Below, piece after piece: positions 1 through 8,668 of a stretch of 64,000 nt of DNA. Source of the DNA: Nocardia sp. NBC_01327 (GTDB lineage: Bacteria; Actinomycetota; Actinomycetes; Mycobacteriales; Mycobacteriaceae). The notes beneath the pieces were generated by a model that did no database searches, was not told the DNA's origin, and saw nothing but the letters and a program-made list of their open reading frames with translations. Within the stretch, counting starts at the first letter, position 1, and each line of letters begins with the position of its first letter. The DNA lies in contig NZ_CP108383.1 in NCBI RefSeq assembly GCF_035958815.1, positions 3,472,001-3,536,000 on the forward strand. The letters run 5' to 3'. Made by a program: the position numbers and the translations under genes.

Positions 1-140
1 ACATATAATAGCTGTTCGAATCTTCCGCGAGTTGCGGAGCCGCGACCTAGTTATCTGGTTGGCGATGATTCAACACCGCTGAAACCGCAAGACAAAGAAT
101 TTGAGCGGTTGGATGAGCGTCTTCCCGTCGGGAGTAGCAA

Positions 141-1256
141 ATGAATTCTAGAGCGAAGGCAGTCGTTCTCGAGGAGTTCGGCCGTAAGCCATTGCTTCGT
201 GAGTTCGCCGTCCCCCGGCCTGGCACCGGGGAGATTGTCGTGGCATGCACGTACGGCGGTGTTTGCGGCACGGACCTGCATCTTCAGCAAGGGCATCTGC
301 CGATCCCGGTGCCATTGGTACTCGGGCACGAAGGGCTGGGCACCGTCGCAGAATTGGGTGACGGGGTACACGAGGACAGTCTCGGCGAACCGATCGCCGT
401 CGGCGACCGCGTCATGTGGGCCTCCTCGATTTCATGCGGTCAGTGCGTTCCCTGCAGGCAGCACAGAGAGCCTACGCTCTGCGAACATCGGCTCACCTAC
501 GGAGTGAATCGGCCCATCTCTGACGCGGTTCCACTCGCCGGCGCATGGGCGGAGTGCATATTGCTACATCCCGGCGCCACCATTGTGAAGATTCCGAGCG
601 CAGTCGATGACCTCGCTGCGATGTCCTTCGCCTGTGCTGGCCCCACCATGGTTCATGCGCTCTACGAACGTCGGCCGGTACGACTGGGCGAGACGGTCGT
701 GGTGCAAGGCAGCGGCCCGGTCGGACTTGCTGCGGCCGCTTTTGCGCAACTCTCCGGCGCAAAGTCGGTCGTCATCGTCGGTGGACCAGATGAGCGCCTC
801 GACAAGGCGAAAGAATGCGGAATCGGTGACTTCCACGTAAACATAGTCGACCAGAATTCCGATACTGCTATCCAGCAGGCCAGAGACCTCTTGCCCAGTT
901 CGGGTGCGGATCTTGTAATCGAGTGCACTGGTTCGCCGTTGGCGATTCAGCAAGGAATCGGCTTCGCCCGCCGCGGCGGTTCATACCTGATAGTCGGCCA
1001 ATACACCGATGCCGGACCGACGACAATCAACCCGCATCATATTGTGCGGCAGCAACTCGATGTGATCGGGTCTTGGGCCTTTTCTGGAGCGCATCTGGTC
1101 GAGTACGTTCGTATGCTGCCAGCTTTGACATCTCGGTTCGATCTGGCCGGTCTGGTCACATCTTTCCCGCTTTCTGACTACGCCGATGCGCTGACAGCGG
1201 TCCAGAGCGGAAAGGCTCTCAAGGCAGTCTTGGCGACCGGTCCCGAGTTTGACTGA
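141..1256 (+). CDS. Zinc-dependent medium-chain alcohol dehydrogenase
   Basis: Probable NAD(P)-dependent oxidoreductase of the zinc MDR family, 371 aa, cytosolic. The N-terminal catalytic domain has a Cys-Gly-Thr-Asp loop and GHEGLG, which carry catalytic-zinc ligands. Four spaced cysteines (SCGQCVPCRQHREPTLC, from about residue 98) form the structural zinc lobe. GSGPVG near residue 190 starts the Rossmann fold. ATG 141 follows GGGAG at 130-134. It is the first complete gene of a rightward group with an epimerase-like protein, a crotonyl-CoA carboxylase/reductase and an acyl-CoA dehydrogenase, so it may act on an acyl-derived alcohol or aldehyde of that pathway (inference). The substrate cannot be read from the sequence. 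Confidence 0.85.
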   Translation: MNSRAKAVVLEEFGRKPLLREFAVPRPGTGEIVVACTYGGVCGTDLHLQQGHLPIPVPLVLGHEGLGTVAELGDGVHEDSLGEPIAVGDRVMWASSISCGQCVPCRQHREPTLCEHRLTYGVNRPISDAVPLAGAWAECILLHPGATIVKIPSAVDDLAAMSFACAGPTMVHALYERRPVRLGETVVVQGSGPVGLAAAAFAQLSGAKSVVIVGGPDERLDKAKECGIGDFHVNIVDQNSDTAIQQARDLLPSSGADLVIECTGSPLAIQQGIGFARRGGSYLIVGQYTDAGPTTINPHHIVRQQLDVIGSWAFSGAHLVEYVRMLPALTSRFDLAGLVTSFPLSDYADALTAVQSGKALKAVLATGPEFD

Positions 1257-1324
1257 GCGGATGCGGAGTCCGCAGGCGGTTGTCGGAGTAGCAGTCGAGA
1301 ATAATAGATCTCTGCACTGCACGA

Positions 1325-1777
1325 ATGGGGATGACAAAGAATATGTTCACAAGACTTGATCATGTCGGAATAGCGTGCACGGACCTGGATGAATCCATTC
1401 GCTTCTATCGCGCGGTCTACGGGCTGGAGGTCTGCCACCGCGAGAAGAACGACGATCAAGGCGTCGTCGAGGCGATGCTACGACTGAACGGTTCCGACGA
1501 TGGCGGAGCTACCTACCTCCAATTGCTTGCACCCACGCGTGCGGATTCGCCGGTCAGCAAATTTCTGAGGAGCCGCGGTGAGGGAGTCCATCACATCGCC
1601 TTCGGTTGCCCGGATGTGGATCAGGCCTCGGTCTCGCTTCAAGCGAAAGGGATGAACGTGCTGTTCACGCCGCCACGTTACGCATCGATGGGTTCGCGAG
1701 CCACGTTTCTTCATCCCCGAGAGTGCGGCGGTGTGCTTGTCGAAATCGTGACTTCTGCTGGTTCGGCCAGCGTGTAG
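1325..1777 (+). CDS. VOC protein, methylmalonyl-CoA epimerase-like
   Basis: A 150-aa vicinal-oxygen-chelate protein with two beta-alpha-beta-beta-beta modules. The start (RLDHVGIACTDLDESIRFY), the central VHHIAFGCPDVD and the terminal VLVEIVT match methylmalonyl-CoA epimerases: the metal ligands would be His of DHVG, a Gln of the YLQLL strand, the second His of VHHIAF and the Glu of LVEIV. Epimerases of this kind invert C2 of methyl- or alkylmalonyl-CoA. Lying directly upstream of a crotonyl-CoA carboxylase/reductase, it probably supplies the other C2 epimer of the carboxylated product (inference). The start is uncertain: ATG 1325, 1331 and 1343 are all in frame and none has a clear ribosome site. 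Confidence 0.75.
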   Translation: MGMTKNMFTRLDHVGIACTDLDESIRFYRAVYGLEVCHREKNDDQGVVEAMLRLNGSDDGGATYLQLLAPTRADSPVSKFLRSRGEGVHHIAFGCPDVDQASVSLQAKGMNVLFTPPRYASMGSRATFLHPRECGGVLVEIVTSAGSASV

Positions 1778-1818
1778 TGATACTTGCCGGCTCAGGTTGG
1801 CAATGAGGAAGGATGAAA

Positions 1819-3141
1819 ATGGACGAGCTGTCCGAAGCCGTAGTGTCCGGAGCATCGCCTGAAGTGCTCGACCGCATCCCGGTTCCGTCGGAGTACACAG
1901 CGGCGCATTTACGGGTCGAGGACGTGAATATGTTCTCCGATGTCATGGACAAGGATGTCCGTAAGTCGATCCATATCGGGCAGGTGCCAATGCCGGAGCT
2001 CGCCCCGGACGAGGTTTTGATCGCCGTCATGGCCTCGGCCATGAATTACAACACGGTGTGGTCGGCCACGTTCGAGCCGATGCCTACCTTCAATTTCCTG
2101 CGCTATTACGGAAAACAGGGTGGCTGGGCGGCGCGACACGATCAGCCCTATCACGTTCTCGGGTCTGATGCGTCGGGTGTCGTTGTGCGGGTGGGCAATG
2201 GTGTACGTAATTGGAAGGTCGGCGACCATGTTGTTGTAGCAACGGCGCATGTCGATGACCAGGAACCGCTCACTCACAGCGACGGCATGATGGGAGCCGA
2301 GCAGCGTGCCTGGGGATTCGAAACCAACTTCGGCGGGTTGGCCGATTATGCGATTGCGCGAGCAAGTCAGCTGTTACCGAAGGCTGCTCATCTGAGCTGG
2401 GAGGAAGCGGCCTGCAACCCGCTCTGCGCCGGCACGGCGTATCGGATGCTGATCAGCGAACATGGCGCGAACATGCGACAGGGCGACGTGGTTCTCGTCT
2501 GGGGAGCAGCCGGTGGCCTCGGTGGCTACGCCGTTCAGTTTGTGCGAAATGGCGGCGGTATTCCGGTCGGGATTGTCAGCTCAGACAAGAAAGCGGAGAT
2601 TGCGCGCAATCTTGGCTGTGAGCTGGTGATCGACAGGCGGGAGATCGGCGAGATCTCTGCCGATCCGGATGCCACCCTGAAAGCTGGTAGAAGATTGGGA
2701 AATATCATCAGGAAGGAGATCGGCGAGGATCCCAACATTGTATTCGAGCACGTCGGTCGCGATACGTTCGGAATATCGGTACTTGTTGCGAGGCGTGGCG
2801 GAACTATTGTCACATGCGGGTCGAGTACCGGATACTCGCACAACTTCGACAATCGCTACTTGTGGATGCGCATGAAGAAGATCATCGGGAGCCACGGCGC
2901 AAATTTGTATGAACAGTGGCAGACGAATCGTCTCATCCAGCGGGGGCGCGTAGTACCGATGCTGTCTGATGTGTATCCACTGCAAATGTCCGGTGAGGCC
3001 GCGCGCGCTATTCAGAAAAATGAGCACATCGGCAAGGTGGGTGTTCTCTGCATGGCGCCGACCGCCGGCCTCGGCGTCACAGACTCTGATCTGCGTGCGC
3101 GGGTCGGCGAAGACCGGCTCTCCCCTCTGAGAGCAGATTAG
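1819..3141 (+). CDS. ccr: Crotonyl-CoA carboxylase/reductase family enzyme (reductive alkylmalonyl-CoA synthesis)
   Basis: NADPH-dependent enoyl-CoA reductive carboxylase of the MDR superfamily, about 440 aa. Motifs cover the whole family: [34 protein letters not shown], the nucleotide fold [13 protein letters not shown] and [10 protein letters not shown]. The four residues reported to hold CO2 in this family (Asn, Phe-Glu, His) are all present, so carboxylation is expected rather than simple reduction. The Phe that normally follows the His (SHFAN) is Gly here, which should widen the acyl pocket. ATG 1819 is preferred over ATG 1813 because GAGGAAGG (1805-1812) directly abuts 1813 but is 6 nt from 1819. 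TTA leucine codons occur, unusual for this genome. Confidence 0.9.
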   Translation: MDELSEAVVSGASPEVLDRIPVPSEYTAAHLRVEDVNMFSDVMDKDVRKSIHIGQVPMPELAPDEVLIAVMASAMNYNTVWSATFEPMPTFNFLRYYGKQGGWAARHDQPYHVLGSDASGVVVRVGNGVRNWKVGDHVVVATAHVDDQEPLTHSDGMMGAEQRAWGFETNFGGLADYAIARASQLLPKAAHLSWEEAACNPLCAGTAYRMLISEHGANMRQGDVVLVWGAAGGLGGYAVQFVRNGGGIPVGIVSSDKKAEIARNLGCELVIDRREIGEISADPDATLKAGRRLGNIIRKEIGEDPNIVFEHVGRDTFGISVLVARRGGTIVTCGSSTGYSHNFDNRYLWMRMKKIIGSHGANLYEQWQTNRLIQRGRVVPMLSDVYPLQMSGEAARAIQKNEHIGKVGVLCMAPTAGLGVTDSDLRARVGEDRLSPLRAD

Positions 3142-3155
3142 AAAGGCTCCCAGGA

Positions 3156-4985
3156 ATGGGTCACTACAAGAGCAACGTTCGCGACCTCGAGTTCAATCTG
3201 TTCGAGGTCCTCGGTCTCGGTTTCATCCTGGAGTCCGGTGCATTCGGCGACTTGGACGTCGAGACCGTGAAGGAGATGATCAACGAGGTCAGCCGTCTGG
3301 CCGAGGGTCCGCTGGGTGAGTCGTTCGCCGACGCCGACCGCAACCCGCCGGTGTTCGACCCTCAGACCTACTCCGTTACCCTCCCCGGTTCGTTCCAGAA
3401 GAGCTACCGCACGCTGCTGGAGGGCGGCTGGGAAAAGCTGGGTATTGCTGCGGAGCTGGGCGGTGTCACGGTTCCGTCTGCGGTGAAGTGGGCATTGTCG
3501 GAGCTTATTCTGGGGGCTCAGCCTGCTGCGTATTTCTATGGGATGGCTGGAGCACACTTTGCCAACATCTTCTTCGACAACGCCACCGAGGAGCAGAAGG
3601 GCTGGGCGAAGATCGCCGTCGAGAAGGGCTGGGGCGCCACGATGGTGCTCACTGAGCCGGATGCCGGCTCCGATGTCGGTGCCGGTCGCACCAAGGCCGT
3701 GCAGCAGGAAGACGGCTCCTGGTACATCGAGGGCGTCAAGCGCTTCATCACTTCCGGTGACGCGGGCGATCTCTTTCCGAACATCATGCACCTGGTGCTG
3801 GCTCGTCCGGAGGGTGCCGGACCAGGTACGAAGGGCCTGTCACTGTTTTTTGTGCCGAAGTTTCACTTCGACCCTGAGAACGGTGAACCGGGCGAGCGCA
3901 ACGGCGTGTTCGTCACCAATGTCGAGCAGAAGATGGGCATCAAGGTTTCGGCCACCTGTGAGGTCACCTTCGGCGGCCACGGCGTGCCCGCCAAGGGCTG
4001 GCTCGTGGGTGAGGTCCACAACGGCATCGCCCAGATGTTCGACGTCATAGAACATGCTCGAATGATGGTGGGCACCAAGGCTATTGCCACCCTGTCGACG
4101 GGCTATCTGAATGCGCTGGAGTACGCCAGGCTCCGCGTGCAGGGCGCCGACCTGACCCAGATGTCCGACAAATCGGCGCCGAGGGTCGTGATACTCCGGC
4201 ATCCGGATGTCCGGCGATCGCTGATGATGCAGAAGGCCTATGCGGAGGGATTGCGCGGTCTTTACCTCTACACCGCCTCCCATCAGGATGCTGTTGTCGC
4301 TCAACAGATTTACGGAATCGACGGGGATCTGGCGTTCCGCGTCAACGATCTGCTGCTGCCGATCGTCAAGGGTGTCGGCTCCGAGCGGGCCTACCAGTAC
4401 CTGACCGAATCGCTGCAGACCTTCGGTGGCTCCGGCTTCCTGCAGGACTACCCGATCGAGCAGTACATCCGCGACGCCAAGATCGACTCGCTGTACGAGG
4501 GCACCACCGCCATCCAGGCGCAGGACTTCTTCTTCCGCAAGATCGCCCGTGATCGCGGTGTGGCGCTGGCGCACGTGGCCGGCCAGGTGCAGAAGTTCAT
4601 CGAGCGCGAGGGTGGCAACGGCCGCCTGAAGGCCGAGCGCAAGCTGCTCGCCACCGCCCTCGAAGATGTGCAGGGCATGGCGGCCACCCTGACCGGGCAC
4701 CTGATGGGCGCCCAGCAGGACCCGAAGGAGCTCTACAAGGTCGGCCTGGGCAGCGTCCGCTTCCTGATGTCGGTCGGCGATCTGCTCATCGGCTGGCAGC
4801 TGCTGCAGCAGGCCGAGGTCGCCATCAAGGCCCTCGACAACGGCTCCACCGAGGCGTTCTACACCGGCAAGATCGCGACCGCCCAGTTCTTCGCCCGCAA
4901 CGTCCTCCCCGAGCTCACCGCCACCCGTACCGTCCTGTCGAATCTCGACAACGACATCATGGAGCTGGACGAGGCCGCGTTCTGA
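3156..4985 (+). CDS. FadE5-like acyl-CoA dehydrogenase
   Basis: Flavin acyl-CoA dehydrogenase of 609 aa, the long form typified by mycobacterial FadE5, which oxidises a broad range of acyl-CoA esters to 2-enoyl-CoA. The opening HYKSNVRD...FNLFEVLG is characteristic. [13 protein letters not shown] is the FAD/substrate loop, [22 protein letters not shown] is the conserved C-terminal block, and the Glu of [10 protein letters not shown] (about residue 448) is the expected catalytic base. It starts 15 nt after the ccr stop, so it is probably co-transcribed; making an enoyl-CoA would feed the carboxylase/reductase (inference). Both ends of the gene use strongly GC-biased codons, while about 3.46-3.56 and 4.05-4.33 kb are less biased, which hints at recombination with a resident paralogue. 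Confidence 0.88.
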   Translation: MGHYKSNVRDLEFNLFEVLGLGFILESGAFGDLDVETVKEMINEVSRLAEGPLGESFADADRNPPVFDPQTYSVTLPGSFQKSYRTLLEGGWEKLGIAAELGGVTVPSAVKWALSELILGAQPAAYFYGMAGAHFANIFFDNATEEQKGWAKIAVEKGWGATMVLTEPDAGSDVGAGRTKAVQQEDGSWYIEGVKRFITSGDAGDLFPNIMHLVLARPEGAGPGTKGLSLFFVPKFHFDPENGEPGERNGVFVTNVEQKMGIKVSATCEVTFGGHGVPAKGWLVGEVHNGIAQMFDVIEHARMMVGTKAIATLSTGYLNALEYARLRVQGADLTQMSDKSAPRVVILRHPDVRRSLMMQKAYAEGLRGLYLYTASHQDAVVAQQIYGIDGDLAFRVNDLLLPIVKGVGSERAYQYLTESLQTFGGSGFLQDYPIEQYIRDAKIDSLYEGTTAIQAQDFFFRKIARDRGVALAHVAGQVQKFIEREGGNGRLKAERKLLATALEDVQGMAATLTGHLMGAQQDPKELYKVGLGSVRFLMSVGDLLIGWQLLQQAEVAIKALDNGSTEAFYTGKIATAQFFARNVLPELTATRTVLSNLDNDIMELDEAAF

Positions 4986-4989
4986 GCAC

Positions 4990-5023
4990 ACCCCCGACGT
5001 TCGGTACGTACCTAGTCGGGGGT
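4990..5023 (+). terminator. Strong hairpin after the acyl-CoA dehydrogenase gene
   Basis: ACCCCCGAC at 4990-4998 pairs with GTCGGGGGT at 5015-5023, and the loop contains the palindrome GGTACGTACC (5003-5012), giving a nearly continuous stem. There is no U-tract, as is common for actinobacterial terminators. It lies 5 nt after the stop and separates the four-gene group from the next VOC gene. Confidence 0.6.
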
Positions 5024-5207
5024 GACCCGAGCCCAAATCATACGGTGAGGTTTGGCAGAGTCGGGTGCGCTGGCCGAGCGCGCACAGTGTTCCCTGGCAT
5101 ATATGGGCACTCGGTCGAGCCGCGTGCTGAATTCCAGTATCCGCTTGAGCAGGAGTCTCCTGGGACGGCGACTCCCGTCGACCTTATAGCCGAGAGGGGT
5201 ATTCCGG

Positions 5208-5651
5208 ATGAAAGATGTGTTCGCCCGTGCACATCATGTATGCATAGTGGTGGCGGATGTCAGGGCGGCCATCGACTACTACGAAGGCATAGGAATCGGT
5301 GGATGGCAGGATTATCCGGACCTTTCCGAATATGACAACAAAGAGCTGAGCGTGCCTGATCGAAAAGCATTTCTCGGATTGAAGTACGTCTACACCAACG
5401 TTGTCGCGGGACTGCAACTCCAGCTGGTCGAGCCTGGTCCTGGTGATACCCCTCAACGTAATTTTCTAGATCGAACCGGGGGCGGCGTCTTCCATATCGG
5501 TTTCAATGTGGAAGACATAGATAAATCAACCGGTACGGTCCAAGAGGCGGGAATTTCTATTTTGATGTCGGGTAGGCGTAAAGACCGAACCGGATTCACC
5601 TATTTTGATACAGCAGTACAAGCCGGTGTAGTTCTGGAGATTCGACACTAG
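5208..5651 (+). CDS. Second VOC/epimerase-like protein
   Basis: A 147-aa VOC-family protein. AHHVCIVVADVRAAIDYY is the first metal-binding strand and helix, LQLQLVEP the second-ligand strand, GVFHIGFNVEDID carries the third ligand, and VVLEIRH ends with the usual Glu. The layout is that of methylmalonyl-CoA epimerase-type enzymes rather than dioxygenases, but the sequence differs clearly from the VOC protein at 1325. GAGAGGGG at 5191-5198 is a plausible ribosome site about 9 nt before ATG 5208. It sits after the hairpin at 4990-5023 and may have its own promoter. Role unknown; an epimerase or isomerase acting with the carboxylase/reductase upstream is a guess. Confidence 0.65.
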   Translation: MKDVFARAHHVCIVVADVRAAIDYYEGIGIGGWQDYPDLSEYDNKELSVPDRKAFLGLKYVYTNVVAGLQLQLVEPGPGDTPQRNFLDRTGGGVFHIGFNVEDIDKSTGTVQEAGISILMSGRRKDRTGFTYFDTAVQAGVVLEIRH

Positions 5652-6393
5652 AACCGATGGGAACCTTGGTTCCGAGCCGCCCGCCACCCGCAAATTCCTG
5701 CCCATTCCGATCTCGAAGGCACAAGCGGCCGGTGCTCGAAGCGGTGTCATTCTGTTGCGGCAAAACCCGATCGGTGATCACCGATAGGCGGGAGACTGTG
5801 GCAGGGAATCGACAACTTGCCCCCCTCGTCGCGGCGCGGCCTCGGTCGATGTATAACGCCGTCTATGCGGAGAAAATCCCGGAATGTTCCGCCGCGGCCG
5901 CGTTGTCAGTGCTCAGTGCGGACGGCCGGGAGATGGGCCTTCGGCCAGGCGCAGTACGCGAGCCCGATCGGGCAGCCAACCGGCCGACACGAGGACGGTC
6001 TTTGGTACTCGCTTGGCCTCGGACGAGAAGTCGAACCACAAGCCGATGACCTGGCGCAGTGCGTCATCTTCTCGCCGGTGGACTCGAAATCGGCAGCGTC
6101 AGATGGGGATTGTTCGGAGCGGAATCTATCCGCACCTCCCGTGCCCTGCTCGGCAACGGCGACCCTACGGGTTCCGTGGCCATTTTCGCTGGTTTGGCGC
6201 ACATCGGATTGGCCCTGAGAGGGTGTACGAAAGACGAGTTTGTATTCGCCATATGGGGTGTTCTGGATCTTCTTGTTTTCTTAGTGCTTCTGTTGCGATC
6301 CTTGAACCATGTGTTGCCGCAATATTTTCGGGCGATTGTGAGCAGCACTAGTTTCTTGACGTTCAGCGAAGTCCGGCGGGAGATGGTGTACCG
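5652..6393. other. Degraded accessory DNA without a supportable gene
   Basis: Several overlapping open frames exist here, but none has a ribosome site, a recognisable domain or codon use like its neighbours. One frame near 6180-6330 would encode a hydrophobic stretch resembling a membrane segment, and a frame around 5900-6070 reads as plausible protein without a start. Base composition is uneven and AT-richer at 6230-6380. This fits decayed island DNA between cargo genes and the integration module. Confidence 0.45.
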
Positions 6394-6654
6394 ATGGATA
6401 TTGATGCGGAATGCGACGGCGAGAATTCACAGAAGATGCTCGGGGTCGAGGGCGAGGCGGCTGCACGAGGGGATACGTGCGAGTTGGCAACTCCTGCGGA
6501 GGCTGCCGGGTTTCTTCGCACGACCGTAGCCAAGCTTGCCAACGACCGGTACCTGGGTGTCGGTCCGCGCTACGTGAAGTACGGCCGCAGTGTGTTGTAT
6601 CCATGGAAATACTTACGGGCGTTCGTGGATGAGCACACGGTCCACGGTCTGTAG
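6394..6654 (+). CDS. Excisionase-like helix-turn-helix protein
   Basis: A small 86-aa protein. From about residue 30 it reads LATPAEAAGFLRTT-VAKLANDRYLGVGPRYVKYGRSVLYPWKYLRAFVDEHTV, the winged-helix pattern of MerR/AlpA-type excisionases: helix-turn-helix, then a wing ending in a Tyr-Pro step and a terminal helix. Such proteins bind attachment-site DNA and steer the partner integrase towards excision. The integrase gene follows 150 nt downstream on the same strand, the usual arrangement in actinobacterial integrative elements. The first 25 residues are acidic and not conserved in type; a later start is possible. Confidence 0.7.
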   Translation: MDIDAECDGENSQKMLGVEGEAAARGDTCELATPAEAAGFLRTTVAKLANDRYLGVGPRYVKYGRSVLYPWKYLRAFVDEHTVHGL

Positions 6655-6804
6655 GTCGGCGTTACGCGTTCACGGGCAATCGAGTAGCTACATTTGCCGT
6701 CTTCCGGTCATTCGATGGATTTCATACGCTCGCCGCTGCACGGCATAAGCCGAGCGGTGTCCCGTCGCAATCGGGCGAACGGGTGGACGGAAGGAGTTGA
6801 GCGT

Positions 6805-8133
6805 ATGCCTCGAAGGGCGTTGAAGCCGGGGGAGCCTGGCGATCCGAGTGAACCGGAGTGGAACGAAGCTCGGCAGGTGTTCGAAACCCATTGCCGGATC
6901 GGTGAACCCAAGCCATTCAAGCCGAGCCTGGCGCGGGCGTCGGGCAAGACCAAACGGCAAGCCAAGGACGCGCTTAAGGAGCGTTGCGCCGAGTGGAAGC
7001 CGAAGGCTACGTGGGGCGGTAGCTACGACAAGAAGTGCACGGTCGCCGACGCAGCTCGCGCGTGGCTCACGTCGTACGAGAAGCACCCCGGGAAGAGGCC
7101 GCAGAACAGCCAGACGTACCGGAAAGAGATCGAGCGATCGACCAGTACTCGTGCGAAGAAAGACAAGTTCGTGGTCGTCGATTCGACGCTGGGACGGATG
7201 CAAGCCGTGGATGTGAAGCCGTACCACATCCGACTTCATCTCGAAGAACTGAACTGGAGCACCACGAAACAAGAGGTCCACAAATCGCTGCTGCGCATGA
7301 CGTTCCAGATGCTGGTAGAGGACGGGTTGCTGGATTTCAACCCGGTTGCCTCGGTGAGAATCCATGGGCGGGTGGGGCCTCGGAGGAAGGCCGGACGGGC
7401 CGGTGCGGTCAACCCGTACTTCCCGGACGAGCCGCAGCCTCTGACACCCGATGAGATGCGCCGGTACTGGCAGCTGGAAGCGGCGCGGTTCGCCGATCCC
7501 GCCAACCGAAGGCCGAAGCGGTACCGGGATTACACGAAGCTGGCGTACACGCTGGCAGCGCGTCCTAGCGAAGCGGTGGCGGTGCAGTGGGGCGATGTCG
7601 ACTTCGCCGCGGGGACGGTGACCATCGCCGGCACGATCGTCGATTGCTCGCTTCGGGTGTGGCAGGTCCGCAAGGTCGTCGACGATTACGCGCTCGCCGC
7701 ACACGAGATCGTCGTCCGTGGCGACTGGCACGAGCTCGATGATCAAGCCGTGGTGACGGTGGCCTTCCGGCAACCGTTCACCAAGACCCGTGGTTCTATG
7801 CGGACCATCAAAGTCGACGCGGAGTGTCTCGCAATGCTGCGAGAACGCAAGCTCGCCGCGGCGCCGGGGCAGGCATTGGTCTTCCCGAGCCGGGTCGGAA
7901 AGATCCTGCGCACCAACAAGCTGTCGACCGTCTGGCACGCGATCGTCAAGGACACCGAGCTGTCCTGGTCGACGCTCAAGACGCTGCGCAGCACCCGTGC
8001 CACCCGGGTCGCGGAGGTCCACGGGATCCCGGCAGCACGGCTGATCCTGGGGCACGATGAGAACTCGGCTATCACCACGCAGGCGTACGTGAGCCTGGCA
8101 CGACCGGTGGTCGATTTCGCGGACGCCGGATGA
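6805..8133 (+). CDS. int: Tyrosine site-specific recombinase (integrase)
   Basis: Integrase of 442 aa that would cut and rejoin DNA at an attachment site. The N-terminal part (to about 60) is basic and probably binds arm sites; residues 75-190 form the SAM-like core-binding domain (AARAWLTSYEKHPG). The catalytic domain holds Arg253 (LAARPSEAV), Arg395 in KTLRSTRAT, His417 (LGHDENS) and the nucleophile Tyr428. The box II position that is usually His (HxxR) is Lys392 here. ATG 6805 is chosen because GGAAGGAG lies at 6789-6796; an in-frame ATG at 6694 has no ribosome site. It ends 54 nt from the convergent msrB, so it marks the edge of an island lying to the left. No tRNA gene is next to it. Confidence 0.88.
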   Translation: MPRRALKPGEPGDPSEPEWNEARQVFETHCRIGEPKPFKPSLARASGKTKRQAKDALKERCAEWKPKATWGGSYDKKCTVADAARAWLTSYEKHPGKRPQNSQTYRKEIERSTSTRAKKDKFVVVDSTLGRMQAVDVKPYHIRLHLEELNWSTTKQEVHKSLLRMTFQMLVEDGLLDFNPVASVRIHGRVGPRRKAGRAGAVNPYFPDEPQPLTPDEMRRYWQLEAARFADPANRRPKRYRDYTKLAYTLAARPSEAVAVQWGDVDFAAGTVTIAGTIVDCSLRVWQVRKVVDDYALAAHEIVVRGDWHELDDQAVVTVAFRQPFTKTRGSMRTIKVDAECLAMLRERKLAAAPGQALVFPSRVGKILRTNKLSTVWHAIVKDTELSWSTLKTLRSTRATRVAEVHGIPAARLILGHDENSAITTQAYVSLARPVVDFADAG

Positions 8134-8186
8134 AAACGTTCGCAAAGCGTTCACTCGGCGATTTCGGGCGTCCGAGTCTCAGCATC

Positions 8187-8630
8187 TCAGCTGGTAGAAC
8201 CCTCAGCAGGGGCCAAACGCAGCGAGATGGAGTTGATGCAGTACCGCTTGTCCGTGGGCGTGGGGTAACCCTCGCCCTCGAACACGTGGCCCAGATGGCT
8301 GTGGCAGTTGGCGCACAGCACTTCCACGCGGTGCGCACCGAGCGAATCGTCGGCGCGCAGGATGACAGCCTCCGACTTCGCCGGATCGAAGAACGACGGC
8401 CACCCGCAGTGCGAATGGAATTTCTCACCGCTGCGGAACAATTCGGCGCCGCAGGCCCGGCACTCGTAGATGCCGTCGGTTTCGGTATCGGTGTATTCGC
8501 CCGTGTAGGCGCGTTCGGTGCCGGCCTCCCGCAGGACGCGGTATTCGTCCGGGCTCAACTTGGCCCGCCACTCCTGCGGGCTGAGCTGAATGCGCGGTGC
8601 CGGTAGCGAGGTATCAGCGTCGGAACTCAT
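8187..8630 (-). CDS. msrB: Peptide-methionine (R)-S-oxide reductase
   Basis: Reduces methionine-R-sulfoxide in proteins, an antioxidant repair enzyme of 147 aa in the cytosol. Zinc-site pairs CRAC and CANC are present, along with the family blocks EKFHSHCGWPSF and GHVFEGEGYPTPTDKRYCINS; the Cys of RYCINS is the catalytic residue. Its neighbour on the same strand is the aftC-like gene, as in the M. tuberculosis Rv2673-Rv2674 arrangement. It converges with the integrase gene, so it marks the start of conserved core DNA. Confidence 0.95.
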   Translation of the reverse strand: MSSDADTSLPAPRIQLSPQEWRAKLSPDEYRVLREAGTERAYTGEYTDTETDGIYECRACGAELFRSGEKFHSHCGWPSFFDPAKSEAVILRADDSLGAHRVEVLCANCHSHLGHVFEGEGYPTPTDKRYCINSISLRLAPAEGSTS

Positions 8631-8668
8631 GGCTCCACGCTAATACCTCGCCCGCGAGGGCGCCCTGC

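Noticed and set aside
11..30. tRNA T-arm-like GTTCGAATC near the left edge
   Set aside because: The flanking bases do not form a T-stem and no acceptor or anticodon arm is present.
6059..6529. Rightward frame with a TM-like stretch
   Set aside because: It overlaps the excisionase gene in another frame, has no ribosome site, and the C-terminal part is random Arg-rich sequence.
6688..8154. 488-residue leftward frame opposite the integrase
   Set aside because: Arg/Pro-rich shadow; the integrase catalytic residues and ribosome site are on the plus strand.
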